From the NCBI RefSeq assembly GCF_050632385.1, contig NZ_CP192599.1, positions 2,976,001 through 3,040,000 of the forward strand: a DNA stretch of 64,000 nt. The letters run 5' to 3'. The notes under the pieces were generated by a model. The model was not told the DNA's origin, made no database searches, and saw only the letters and a program-made list of their open reading frames with translations. This stretch comes from Humitalea sp050632385. Its GTDB lineage: Bacteria; Pseudomonadota; Alphaproteobacteria; Acetobacterales; Acetobacteraceae. How positions within the stretch are numbered: position 1 is the first letter of the stretch; each line of letters opens with the position of its first letter. The translations under genes and the position numbers were made by a program. Shown here one piece after another: positions 8,693 through 17,040 of this stretch.

Positions 8693-9439
8693 TCAGGGGG
8701 TCGGCGTTGCCCCCAAAAGCATCCCCGCCAAGGGGGCCGACAACCCGATGCTGGCGCGGGATTTCGGTGGCGCCAGCGATCCTGCGCCGGGTTTGGGCAG
8801 GCCCAATCCCACCAGCATTTCCGCCAGCCTGATCGCGCAGACGATCCCGTCCAGCAACGGCACCGCCGCCCTGCCCTGCAACCGCGGCGCCATGCCGGCC
8901 ATGGCGGCGCCGCCCAGCACCACCGCATCGGCCCCGCCCGCGATCAGGCGGTCGATGGCGCCCAAGACCTTGGCCTCGACCCCCGCGGGGTCGGACAGGG
9001 TTTCCTGTGGGGTCGCGTCCAGGCCCTCCAGCCCCGACAGGCGGCCGGACAGCCCGTGCTGGCCGATGCGTTCGCGGTAGGTCTCGACCCCGCCATAGGT
9101 GACCAGGCCGAAGCGGGCGCCGACCAGGCAGGCGGCGAAGCAGGCGGCCTCGGTCATACCGACCACGGGGCAAGGCATGAGTTGGCGCGCGGCTTCCAGC
9201 GCGGTGTCATGGCTGACGGCGAGCACCACGGCATCGACCGCGCCCGCGTGTTCCGCCAAGCGTTCCAGCAGCGCATGGCCGGCGATGATATTTTCCGCGC
9301 GGGTGCTGATGACCGCGGGGCCGAAGCGGGGCGTGACCGGGATGATCTCGGTGCCCGGCGACGCGGCGCCGCGTGCGGCGGCGGCGCAGAGGTCGGTGAT
9401 GCCCTGGGTGGTGTTTGCGTTGGCGACGAGGATGCGCAT
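8693..9439 (-). CDS. Asp/Glu/hydantoin racemase family protein
   Basis: A 248-residue cytoplasmic racemase. The start is at MRILVANANTT, whose ATG overlaps the hydantoinase stop as TGATG (9437-9441). This supports translational coupling and is preferred to an upstream start. Family features are N-terminal VANANTT, ENIIAGHALLE, and the C-terminal VLGGAAMAGMA segment. One catalytic cysteine is likely in TEAACFAACL. The usual second cysteine in the family's VLGCTxM motif is replaced (VLGGAAM), so it may not racemise by the two-base mechanism. The hydantoinase context suggests a role in hydantoin or allantoin-like metabolism. Confidence 0.82.
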   Translation of the reverse strand: MRILVANANTTQGITDLCAAAARGAASPGTEIIPVTPRFGPAVISTRAENIIAGHALLERLAEHAGAVDAVVLAVSHDTALEAARQLMPCPVVGMTEAACFAACLVGARFGLVTYGGVETYRERIGQHGLSGRLSGLEGLDATPQETLSDPAGVEAKVLGAIDRLIAGGADAVVLGGAAMAGMAPRLQGRAAVPLLDGIVCAIRLAEMLVGLGLPKPGAGSLAPPKSRASIGLSAPLAGMLLGATPTP

Positions 9440-10887
9440 CAGACGGGCCACGGCGCGGCGTCGAACCCGTTCGCCAGGCGCCCGGTCGGCCGGATGTAGT
9501 CGTAGGGCGCGCGGGGCAGGAAGCGCCCCGATCCGGGTTCGGCCTGCACCTTGCCGTCCTGCATCACGACCTCTCCGCGACGCAGGGTCGCGACGGGCCA
9601 GCCGGTGACGTCCAGCCCTTCATAGGGCGTGTAGTCGATCGCGTGGCCCATCATCGCATTGGTCAGGGTCTGCTTCTTCGCGGGGTCCCACAGCACAAGA
9701 TCGGCGTCGCTGCCGGGCAGGATCGCGCCCTTGCGGGGGTAGAGGCCCATGAGCCGCGCGGCATTCGAGGATGACAGCCGTACGAATTCATCGAGCCCGA
9801 TGCGGCCCTTCGACACGCCTTCGGAAAACAGGATCGGCAGGCGTGCGGCGATGCCGGGGATGCCATTGGGGATGTCGCGGAACGGCGCGTCGCGCCCGTT
9901 CATCGCCTTGCCCTGGTCGCCGGCGAAGGAGAAGCCGCAATGGTCGGAGGAGACGACATCCAGCACGCCGCGCCGGATCATCTCCCACACACGCCCCTGT
10001 TCGGCGGTGTCGCGCGGGGCGGGGCTGCACATGAACTTGGCGCCCTCGAACCCCGGGCGGTCCATGTGGTCGGCGGTGAGGGTCAGGTATTGCGGGCAGG
10101 TTTCGCCCCAAACCTTGACCCCACGCGCCTGGGCGCGGGCGATTTCCTCGGCGGCTTCGGCGCAGGAGACGTGGAAGACCTGGATGGGCTGGTCGACCAG
10201 TTCCGCGAGCGCGATGGCGCGATGCGTGGCTTCGCGTTCGACCACGGGCGGGCGCGACCAGGCGTGGTATTTTGGCGCGGTCAGCCCGGCGTCGATCAGC
10301 GCCTGGGTGCGCCAGCCGATGGCGTCGTAATTCTCGCAATGCACGGTGACGAGGCAGCCGTTTTTCCGCGCGGCCAGGAGCACCTTCAGATACTGCGCGT
10401 CGGACAGGTGCAGCGGTTCGTAGGTGAGGAAGACCTTCAGGCTGCGGATGCCTTGGGCGACCAGGGTGGGGATTTCGGCCAGAACCGCGTCGGTCGGGTC
10501 GGCGATGATCTGGTGGAAGGCGTAGTCCAGCATCGAGGACTTCGCCTGGTCCATCGCATCGGCGACCTGCGGGGCCAGGGCACCGCCCTTGAAATGCGGG
10601 ATGAAGGTGACGACCGAGGTGGTGCCGCCGAGGAAGGCCGAATGGCTTGCGGTGGCAAAAGTCTCCTCGTGGCGGGTGCCGTTCGCTTCGGCCTGGGCGA
10701 TGTGGCAGTGGCTGTCGACGCCACCGGGGGTGACCAGCAGCCCCGTGGCGTCGATGACCCGCCCTGCATCGGTGATGCGGTCGGCCAGGGCCGCGATGCG
10801 CCCGTCACGGATGCCGATGTCGCAGGCGATCGCGCCATGGCCGGTGGCGACGGTGCCGCCGCGGATCGCGAGGTCGTAGGTGGACAT
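9439..10887 (-). CDS. D-hydantoinase / dihydropyrimidinase-like amidohydrolase
   Basis: A 482-residue cyclic-amide hydrolase with the full binuclear metal centre: HxH at H60 and H62, carboxylated-Lys candidate K151 in SLKVFLTYE, H183 in TVHCENYD, H239 in FHVSC and D315 in SSDHCGF. Length matches dihydropyrimidinases. It would open hydantoin or dihydropyrimidine rings to N-carbamoyl amino acids. It is in an operon with an upstream TctC protein (76 bp) and the overlapping racemase; no carbamoylase is in the window. Confidence 0.92.
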   Translation of the reverse strand: MSTYDLAIRGGTVATGHGAIACDIGIRDGRIAALADRITDAGRVIDATGLLVTPGGVDSHCHIAQAEANGTRHEETFATASHSAFLGGTTSVVTFIPHFKGGALAPQVADAMDQAKSSMLDYAFHQIIADPTDAVLAEIPTLVAQGIRSLKVFLTYEPLHLSDAQYLKVLLAARKNGCLVTVHCENYDAIGWRTQALIDAGLTAPKYHAWSRPPVVEREATHRAIALAELVDQPIQVFHVSCAEAAEEIARAQARGVKVWGETCPQYLTLTADHMDRPGFEGAKFMCSPAPRDTAEQGRVWEMIRRGVLDVVSSDHCGFSFAGDQGKAMNGRDAPFRDIPNGIPGIAARLPILFSEGVSKGRIGLDEFVRLSSSNAARLMGLYPRKGAILPGSDADLVLWDPAKKQTLTNAMMGHAIDYTPYEGLDVTGWPVATLRRGEVVMQDGKVQAEPGSGRFLPRAPYDYIRPTGRLANGFDAAPWPV

Positions 10888-10963
10888 GGGGGAAGGCTGC
10901 TCCGCTGCGATGGACGCGCCACTTTCGGGCCGGGCGTGGCGCGCCGCAAGCGCAGGCGGCGGG

Positions 10964-11938
10964 TCAGTCCACCTTGGCGCCCGAGACCCGAACCGCTTCC
11001 TGCCACATCGGGCGTTCGGCGGCGGCGCGTTCGGCCATGCCCTCCGGTGTGGACCAGACGGCCTCGGCGCCCGCGCGCAAAAAGCGATCCTTCATGGCGG
11101 GTTCCTCGGCGACCTGGCGCAGGGCGGCGTTGAAGCGGTCCACCACGGGGCGTGGCGTGCGCGCGGGGAAGATGAAGCCCTGCCAGGAGGTGACGACGAA
11201 ATTCGGCACCCCCGCCTGCGCCATGGTCGGCACCTGGTCGAGCGTCGGCCAGCGCGCGCCGGAGGTGACGGCCAGGGCGCGCATCCGGCCCTCCTGGATC
11301 ACCGGCATGTAGGAGGCGAGGTTGTCGAGCGCGAAGTCCAGGTCGCCCGACAGCATGGTGGGGATGGTCTGCGCGGCGCCGCGGAAGGGGACGTGCGTGC
11401 CCTCGATCCCGACGCGGGCGCAGAACAGGGCGCCCGACAGATGCGGCGTGGTGCCGACACCAGGGGAGCCATAGGTGATGCCGCCCGGCTTGGCCTTGGC
11501 CCAGGCGATGAATTCGGCGAGCGTCTGCGACCGGTTGTGCGCGGTGCTGACCACCGCGACGTTCGGCAGGTCCCAGGCGATGCCTGCGGGCACCAGATCC
11601 GCCTCGGGATTATAGGGCAGCCGGCTGTAGAGATACTGGTTGATCGCGAGGTGCCCGATGGAGGCGATGCCGAGCGTGTAGCCGTCGGGAGCCGCCTTGG
11701 CGGTCGCGTCGATGCCGATGTTGCCGCCGGCGCCGGCGCGGTTTTCCACCACGAAGGTCTGGCCGAGCAGGGCCTGCAGGCGTTCGGCATAGAAGCGCAC
11801 CAGCACGTCCGTCGAACCACCGGGCGGCCAGGGGACGATCACGCGGATCGTGCGGTCCGGCCAGGCGCCCTGGGCGAAGGACAGGCTGGGCGCGGCAAGG
11901 CCGGCCGCTGACGCGGCAAGCAGGTGTCGGCGAAGCAT
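10964..11938 (-). CDS. TctC/Bug-family periplasmic solute-binding protein (hydantoinase operon)
   Basis: A 324-residue exported protein. ATG 11938 follows GGGAGAA. The leader is MLRRHLLAASAAGLAAPSLSFAQG. Core motifs are RTIRVIVPWPPGGSTDVLVR, VENRAGAGGNIGIDATAKA, DGYTLG, THVPFRGAAQ and DQVPTMAQAGVPN. It heads the operon with hydantoinase and racemase, so a cyclic ureide or its product is a reasonable ligand guess. It is divergent from the secreted hydrolase at 12077. Confidence 0.92.
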   Translation of the reverse strand: MLRRHLLAASAAGLAAPSLSFAQGAWPDRTIRVIVPWPPGGSTDVLVRFYAERLQALLGQTFVVENRAGAGGNIGIDATAKAAPDGYTLGIASIGHLAINQYLYSRLPYNPEADLVPAGIAWDLPNVAVVSTAHNRSQTLAEFIAWAKAKPGGITYGSPGVGTTPHLSGALFCARVGIEGTHVPFRGAAQTIPTMLSGDLDFALDNLASYMPVIQEGRMRALAVTSGARWPTLDQVPTMAQAGVPNFVVTSWQGFIFPARTPRPVVDRFNAALRQVAEEPAMKDRFLRAGAEAVWSTPEGMAERAAAERPMWQEAVRVSGAKVD

Positions 11939-12076
11939 TGGGGTTTTCTCCCGTTGTTTGTTCCTGGACCCCAGCGTCATCGCACGCGGCGGGGCCGGGC
12001 CGCCAGGGGCTGCGCATGGGTTGAAACGCCGGCGATGTCGCGCGAGGGTGCCGGCAACGAAACGGGAGAGAACGCG

Positions 12077-13135
12077 ATGAACACGACACGCAGGGCGGCC
12101 GCATTCGCCGCCATCATCGGCGCGGCTGGTGCGAAGGCCGCCGTGGCCCAGACAGTGCCGGCGCCGGCCGCGGGCGGGCCGGTGACACTCGACCGCTGGG
12201 GGTCCTTCCACGTCGGCGGCAAGGAAATCGTGATCAGCGGGCAGCCGATTCGCGAAGTGCTGTTCACCCCGGGCGGCGTGCCGGCGCGGGTCGATCCGAA
12301 CGGGACCTACCTGATGGGGTCGATGTACGCGCAATACATGATCCCCGCCCCGTTGCGCGGCCAGGCGCCGATGCTGCTGTGGCACGGCGGCGGGTTGACC
12401 GGCGTGACCTGGGAATCGACGCCCGATGGGCGCGAGGGGTGGCAGAACTTCTTTTTGCGCCGTGGCTGGGCGACCTATGTCGCCGATGCCGTCGAACGCG
12501 GACGCGCGGGGTGGTCGATGATCCCCGAGCAGACCGGCGGATCGCCCATTCTGCTGACGGTGGACAATCCGTTCGAGCGGTTTCGCATCGGCGATGGCGT
12601 GGGGTCGTTCCAGCGCGGCACGACCTATCCGGGGCAGCAATTCCCGGCCGATCGTGAGTCCTACATGAACTTCGTGCGGCAGATCGTGCCGCGCTTCACC
12701 ACCACTGATGCGCTGACGCAGGACGCCTATGCGGCGCTGCTCGACCGCGTGGGGCCGTCGGTTGTCGTCGCGCATAGCCAGGCGGGGTTGTTCGGCTGGC
12801 GCGCGGCGCAGGACAAGCCGGATAAGGTGCGGGCGCTGGTGCTGGTGGAACCGGCGGCGGTCGGCGATCCGGCCAAGGTCGCGGCGCTGAAGGATGTGCC
12901 GGTGCTGATGATCTACGGCGACTTCATCGCGCAAGATCCGCGCTGGCCGACGATCCGCGCGAATGGCGTGCGCTTCGCCGAGGCGGTGCGCGCGGCGGGC
13001 GGCAGCGTCGATGTCATCGACCTGCCGGAGCGCGGGATACGCGGCAATAGCCACATGGTCATGATGGATCGCAACAGCGACGTGGTCGCTGGCGTGGTGC
13101 AGGAATGGCTCGCGGCGAAGGAGCTGTGGCGGTAG
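12077..13135 (+). CDS. Exported alpha/beta hydrolase (esterase-like)
   Basis: A 352-residue protein. ATG 12077 has GGGAGAGAA upstream, and the leader MNTTRRAAAFAAIIGAAGAK ends near AVAQ, so it is periplasmic. Hydrolase features are the HGGG oxyanion motif (LLWHGGGLTG), the nucleophile elbow AHSQAG, and a late NSHM segment supplying the catalytic His. This is a large-lid family of secreted esterases with no well-defined substrate. It is divergent from a TctC gene and convergent with another, behind a strong terminator. Confidence 0.83.
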   Translation: MNTTRRAAAFAAIIGAAGAKAAVAQTVPAPAAGGPVTLDRWGSFHVGGKEIVISGQPIREVLFTPGGVPARVDPNGTYLMGSMYAQYMIPAPLRGQAPMLLWHGGGLTGVTWESTPDGREGWQNFFLRRGWATYVADAVERGRAGWSMIPEQTGGSPILLTVDNPFERFRIGDGVGSFQRGTTYPGQQFPADRESYMNFVRQIVPRFTTTDALTQDAYAALLDRVGPSVVVAHSQAGLFGWRAAQDKPDKVRALVLVEPAAVGDPAKVAALKDVPVLMIYGDFIAQDPRWPTIRANGVRFAEAVRAAGGSVDVIDLPERGIRGNSHMVMMDRNSDVVAGVVQEWLAAKELWR

Positions 13136-13143
13136 TGATGCGC

Positions 13144-13175
13144 GCGGCGCTTCGGGGATTGGCCCGAAGCGCCGC
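13144..13175. terminator. Perfect 13-bp stem-loop between convergent genes
   Basis: Arms GCGGCGCTTCGGG (13144-13156) and CCCGAAGCGCCGC (13163-13175) enclose the loop gattgg. It lies between the stops of the plus-strand hydrolase (13135) and the minus-strand TctC gene (13188), so it can serve both directions. No long U tract is present on either strand. Confidence 0.75.
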
Positions 13176-13187
13176 ATCCATCCACGG

Positions 13188-14174
13188 TCAGCTTTGCGAG
13201 GTGATGCCGCGTTCCGCCGCGATGCTCGCGAACTGCGCGATCGTGTCGTTGAACAACTGGCCGAAGCCACGGCCATTCAGCCCGGACGGGTCGTAGCCGA
13301 CCTGGCCCATCCGCACCACGACCTCGGGATCGGCCAGCGTCGCGCGCAGCGCCGCATGGACCCGCGCGATGGGGGCATCCGGCGTCCCCACGGGTGCGAG
13401 AAGTCCCATCCACGTCGTCTGCACGAAGCCGGGCGCGATGCTCTCGGCGGCCGTCGGGACATTCGGGAACGCCGCGGGGCGTTCGCCGCCGCTCACAACG
13501 AGAGGGATAAGTTGCCCCGAGGCCGCCTGGCCGGCTGCGGCGCCGAAGGTGACGACACCCGCGTCGATGCTGCCCGCCATGAGATCCAGCAACAGGGGAC
13601 CGCCGCCGCGATACGGCACATGCTCGACCCTGAGATCGCCAGCCGCGCGGAGCAGCAATTCGCTGGTCAGGTGCTGCGAACTTCCGATGCCGGGCACGCC
13701 GACATTCAACGAACCTGGTCGCGCGCGGGCCGCGGCGGCGAGGTCCTGGATGGTTCGCAGGCCTGAGCGCGGATGCGTGAAGATGCCTTGCGAAGCGGTG
13801 ATCGCAAGCGCGACGGGGGTGAAGGCATCACGCTGTGATGCGGTGCCCGCGACGGGCAGCGCCTCGGTCGCCGCGAACGTGTCGTTGACCAGCAGCAGCG
13901 TATAGCCATCCGGCGCGGCACGGGCCGCCGCCTGGTTGCCGATCCGGCCGGAACCGCCGCCGATGTTGTCGATGATCACGGGCTGCCCGAGTTGCGCCCC
14001 GAGCGGCTGCTGGAGAATGCGGGCGAGCACATCCACACCGCCGCCGGGCGGCCAGGGCACGACCAGGCGGATGGGCCGGGCGGGAAACGCATCCTGCGCC
14101 CGCGCCAGACGGGGACTCGCAAGCGAGACGGCGGCGACGAGCGAGGCGAGGTGGCGGCGTGTGGTGACGGGCAT
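13188..14174 (-). CDS. TctC/Bug-family periplasmic solute-binding protein
   Basis: A 328-residue exported protein. ATG 14174 is preceded by CTCCAGGAGCC-like purine-rich sequence, and the leader MPVTTRRHLASLVAAVSLAS ends near RAQD. Motifs are RPIRLVVPWPPGGGVDVLAR, an unusual IIDNIGGGSGRIGNQ in place of VENRPGAGGN, DGYTLLL and EHVPYRGGGP. It lies 37 bp downstream of another TctC gene on the same strand and shares its GVDVL/SVDTF variant, so the two are likely co-transcribed. Confidence 0.92.
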   Translation of the reverse strand: MPVTTRRHLASLVAAVSLASPRLARAQDAFPARPIRLVVPWPPGGGVDVLARILQQPLGAQLGQPVIIDNIGGGSGRIGNQAAARAAPDGYTLLLVNDTFAATEALPVAGTASQRDAFTPVALAITASQGIFTHPRSGLRTIQDLAAAARARPGSLNVGVPGIGSSQHLTSELLLRAAGDLRVEHVPYRGGGPLLLDLMAGSIDAGVVTFGAAAGQAASGQLIPLVVSGGERPAAFPNVPTAAESIAPGFVQTTWMGLLAPVGTPDAPIARVHAALRATLADPEVVVRMGQVGYDPSGLNGRGFGQLFNDTIAQFASIAAERGITSQS

Positions 14175-14211
14175 GGCAGGCTCCTGGAGCGATCGGCAAG
14201 TTTGGGTTGGG

Positions 14212-15234
14212 TCAGGCGCCGCCGGGCTTGATGCCCGCCGCGGCGATGACCTGCGCGTAGCCATCGACCGCCTTGGCGATGTGTTCGGCGAAGACCGGGG
14301 GCGATGCGGCGATGACGGTGAAGCCGAGCCCGTTCAGCGACCGGCGCACATCGTCCCGGCCCAGGACCGTCGCGATGGTCCGGTAGAGCGAAGCGACGAT
14401 GTCGGGCGGCGTGCCAGCCGGGGCCAGGATCCCCTGCCAGGTGGTGATGTCGAAGCCCGGCACCACGGTTTCGGCGACGGTCGGCACCTGGGGCAGCGCC
14501 CCGTCGCGCGCGGCCGTGCTGACGGCCAGCCCCACCAGACGCCCGTCGCGGACATAGGGCGTGACGGCAGGCAGCGTGATCCAGAGCGCGTCGATGGTTC
14601 CGGCCAGCAGGTCGATCGTGGCCGGAGCACCGCCGCGATAGGCGACGAATTCCGCGCGCAGCCCGCCCAGGCGTTGGTTCAGGGTCTCGCCCACCAGATG
14701 GCCGATCGCGCCCCAACCGGGCACGCCGATATTCACCGACCCGGGCCGCGCGCGCAGGCGGGCGGCGTAGTCGTCGATGCTGCGGATGCCGCTATTGGGA
14801 TGCGTCACCAGGATCTGCGCCGCGCTGATGCCCAGTGCCACGGGCGCGAAACTGGTGCGCGCGTCGTAGCCGGCATCGGGCAGCAAGGCCTGGTTGATCG
14901 ACAGGCTGTCGCTAGTGACCAGAAGGGTCAGGCCATCGGGCGGGCTGGCGGCGACCTGGCGCGTGGCCAGCAGCGTGTTCGCACCGCCCTGGTTTTCCAC
15001 CAGCACGGACTGGCCCAGCGCCTGGGACAGATACGGCTGCAGGGTACGAGCAAAAGTATCGACGCTGCCCCCGGGGGCAAAGGACACGACCAGTCGCACA
15101 GTCCGGTCAGGACGCCAGTCGGCGGCCGTGGCCGAGGCGGGGCACAGGCCCACGGCGAGGGCGCCCGCGCCGAGGCCGCGCAGAAGGATGGCGATATCGC
15201 GACGGGTCGGATGGGGAGAGCGGCTCGCGGGCAT
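14212..15234 (-). CDS. TctC/Bug-family periplasmic solute-binding protein
   Basis: A 340-residue exported protein with a longer leader (PTRRDIAILLRGLGAGALA, then ATAAD). Motifs are RTVRLVVSFAPGGSVDTFAR, LVENQGGANTLLATRQVA, DGLTLLVTSDS, AYRGGAPATIDLLAG and LPQVPTVAETVVPG. It is first gene of a two-gene unit with the TctC gene at 13188. Its 5' leader holds a 7-bp hairpin and an AT-rich region, the most AT-rich part of the neighbourhood. Confidence 0.92.
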   Translation of the reverse strand: MPASRSPHPTRRDIAILLRGLGAGALAVGLCPASATAADWRPDRTVRLVVSFAPGGSVDTFARTLQPYLSQALGQSVLVENQGGANTLLATRQVAASPPDGLTLLVTSDSLSINQALLPDAGYDARTSFAPVALGISAAQILVTHPNSGIRSIDDYAARLRARPGSVNIGVPGWGAIGHLVGETLNQRLGGLRAEFVAYRGGAPATIDLLAGTIDALWITLPAVTPYVRDGRLVGLAVSTAARDGALPQVPTVAETVVPGFDITTWQGILAPAGTPPDIVASLYRTIATVLGRDDVRRSLNGLGFTVIAASPPVFAEHIAKAVDGYAQVIAAAGIKPGGA

Positions 15235-15257
15235 GGCAGGAACTCCGATCGACGCAG

Positions 15258-15275
15258 GGCCGGCGGATGCCGGCC
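15258..15275. promoter_or_regulatory. Hairpin in the leader of the 14212 TctC operon
   Basis: GGCCGGC (15258-15264) and GCCGGCC (15269-15275) form a perfect 7-bp stem around GGAT, 24 bases upstream of the start codon on the minus strand. It could influence ribosome access or stabilise the transcript end. Function is not demonstrated. Confidence 0.35.
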
Positions 15276-15296
15276 GAACGTCACGGGGCCATGTTT

Positions 15297-15440
15297 CACG
15301 TCAATGTTCTGTGAGTCAATTATTTCACTATTAAAAAAGACGATTAATGGGGACGTCTGCGTCGTACCGGCTCTCGATCACGACGACACCCGACATCGGT
15401 AGAGCCTATTTCACGTTTTATAATCGCTTTTTATCAGGCA
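15297..15440 (-). promoter_or_regulatory. AT-rich likely promoter region of the tandem TctC operon
   Basis: This segment is far richer in A/T than its surroundings (runs TTTTTTAAT and TATAAAA on the minus strand). It includes a -35-like TTGACT at 15319-15314 and a GTGA-N10-TCAC symmetry at 15311-15328. No good -10 at exact spacing was found. It separates the ABC permease stop from the TctC start. Confidence 0.4.
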
Positions 15441-15514
15441 CACGTGCCGATGCCGGAACCGGGGGTTTCCGACAAGGAGAATTCGCGGTGGCCGGTGCGC
15501 CAGCCCAATCGGGC

Positions 15515-16204
15515 TCAGCGCTTTTCCGTCACATCCCCGGCATAGCCGCGCCCGAAACGGGCTTCCAACCGGCGTTGCACCATGTCCCAGACCGAGGTCA
15601 TGAGCAGGTAGTAGAGTGCCGCGACGGTAAACAGTTCCAGCACCAGGAAGCGTTCCTGCACCAGGATCTGCGTCCGTCGCAGCAACTCATCCATCGAGAT
15701 GACGCTGGCGATGGAGGTGGTCTTCAGCAACCCGTTCACGCTGTTGCCGAGCGGCGGGATGATGACTCGCAGCGCCTGCGGCCAGACCACCAGGCGGAAG
15801 CGCTGGGTGGGGCGCAGGCCGAGCGCCGTCGCGGCTTCCCCCTGCCCGCGCGGCACCGCCAAAATACCGGCGCGCACGGTTTCCGACAGGTAGGCCGCCT
15901 CGTTCAGCGACAGGCCGAGCAAGGTCGCCTCGATCACCGTCAGCCGGATGCCGAACAGCGGCAGCGCCGTGTAGATCATCAGCAACTGCACCAGCAGCGG
16001 TGTGCCGCGGAAGAACCAGCAATAGGTCACGGCAAAGCCGAAGCCCGCGCGCCCGCCGGACAGGCGCAGCAAGGCGATGCCGATGCCGCCCATCAACCCC
16101 ATCGTCAGGGACGCCACCGTCAGCCCGAGGGAGACGAGTGCTCCCTCGAACAGATAGGCGTTGGTCAGGTAGTCAAAGAAACCCTGCCAGTTCCAGATCT
16201 GCAC
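15515..16204 (-). CDS. Polar amino-acid ABC transporter permease (HisM/GlnP type)
   Basis: A 229-residue inner-membrane permease with several hydrophobic helices and the ATPase-contact EAA loop in EAATALGLRPTQRFRLVVWP followed by ALRVIIPPLGN. An upstream FFRGTPLLVQL is typical of the polar amino-acid subfamily. The start is a GTG 9 bp after the binding-protein stop. It is the last gene of the lyase, binding protein and permease unit. No ATPase gene accompanies it, so an ATPase encoded elsewhere must be shared if the system works. Confidence 0.92.
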   Translation of the reverse strand: MQIWNWQGFFDYLTNAYLFEGALVSLGLTVASLTMGLMGGIGIALLRLSGGRAGFGFAVTYCWFFRGTPLLVQLLMIYTALPLFGIRLTVIEATLLGLSLNEAAYLSETVRAGILAVPRGQGEAATALGLRPTQRFRLVVWPQALRVIIPPLGNSVNGLLKTTSIASVISMDELLRRTQILVQERFLVLELFTVAALYYLLMTSVWDMVQRRLEARFGRGYAGDVTEKR

Positions 16205-16213
16205 GGGCTGGGA

Positions 16214-17029
16214 TCAGGTCGGGCCGACGACCGTGTAGCCTTCGTCCCAGCCGGCGATGCCGTAGCGCCCCATCAGGGTCGGCAGCCAGCCATCGGCGCG
16301 CATTTCGGTAAAGGCCGCGGCCACCGCCGTCGCCAGCACGCGCGACCGCATGCCGACCGTGACCGGCGTGCCGTAGAGCCCCTTCAGCGCATGGGTGAAG
16401 TCGCCGCGGTCCTCGTATTCCTTGGCGGTGCTGTCGATCGAAATGGCCGCATCCAATTGGCCGACGCGCAGCGCCTGGAAGGACACGGCAAAATTGTCGA
16501 AGGCGCGGACGGTGGGCGGGCGCAGGTTCAGCTTGCGGATATCCTCGATCAGGTCTTGGCTGCGGCGGAATTCGAAGCCGCCCTGTTCGACGCCGATGGA
16601 CAGGCCGGCCAGGTCTTCGATCTTGGTGATGTTCTTCGGGTTGCCGCGCGGCACGCTGATGCCGATCGTCTGCTGTTCGTAGCGCACCAGTTGCATGATG
16701 CGGGCGCGTTCCTCGGTGTAGAACATGCCGGTGTTGATCAGGTCCCAGCGGCGGGCGTTCAGGCCCGTGATCATCGCGCTGAATTCGACGCGGACGTATT
16801 CCGGCGTCAGGCCCAGGCGGCGGGCGAGTTCGGTGCCCATTTCGATCCGCATCCCGCGCAGCTGGCCCGAGCTGTCTACGAACTGCACCGGCGGCAGGGT
16901 CGGGTTGGTGCTCATGACCAGCGTGCCGGGCTTGACCAATTCGCTGTTCGGAACGCGCTGCTGCGCCAGGGCGGGCACGGCGACAAGCAAGGCTGGGGCG
17001 GCCAGGAGGCCACGGCGGGAAATGGTCAT
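16214..17029 (-). CDS. Amino-acid ABC transporter periplasmic binding protein
   Basis: A 271-residue class-3 binding protein. ATG 17029 follows AAGGAGAT, and the leader MTISRRGLLAAPALLVAVPALAQ is clear. Family motifs are TLVMSTNPTLPPVQFVD, GMRIEMGTELARRLG, MITGLNARRWDLINTGMFYTEERA, LAGLSIGVEQGGFEF and LRVGQLDAAISIDSTAKEYE. It is co-transcribed with the permease and 11 bp after a DapA-family lyase. With the oxidase opposite, hydroxyproline or another imino/amino acid is a plausible but unproven ligand. Confidence 0.92.
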   Translation of the reverse strand: MTISRRGLLAAPALLVAVPALAQQRVPNSELVKPGTLVMSTNPTLPPVQFVDSSGQLRGMRIEMGTELARRLGLTPEYVRVEFSAMITGLNARRWDLINTGMFYTEERARIMQLVRYEQQTIGISVPRGNPKNITKIEDLAGLSIGVEQGGFEFRRSQDLIEDIRKLNLRPPTVRAFDNFAVSFQALRVGQLDAAISIDSTAKEYEDRGDFTHALKGLYGTPVTVGMRSRVLATAVAAAFTEMRADGWLPTLMGRYGIAGWDEGYTVVGPT

Positions 17030-17040
17030 CGAAATCTCCT

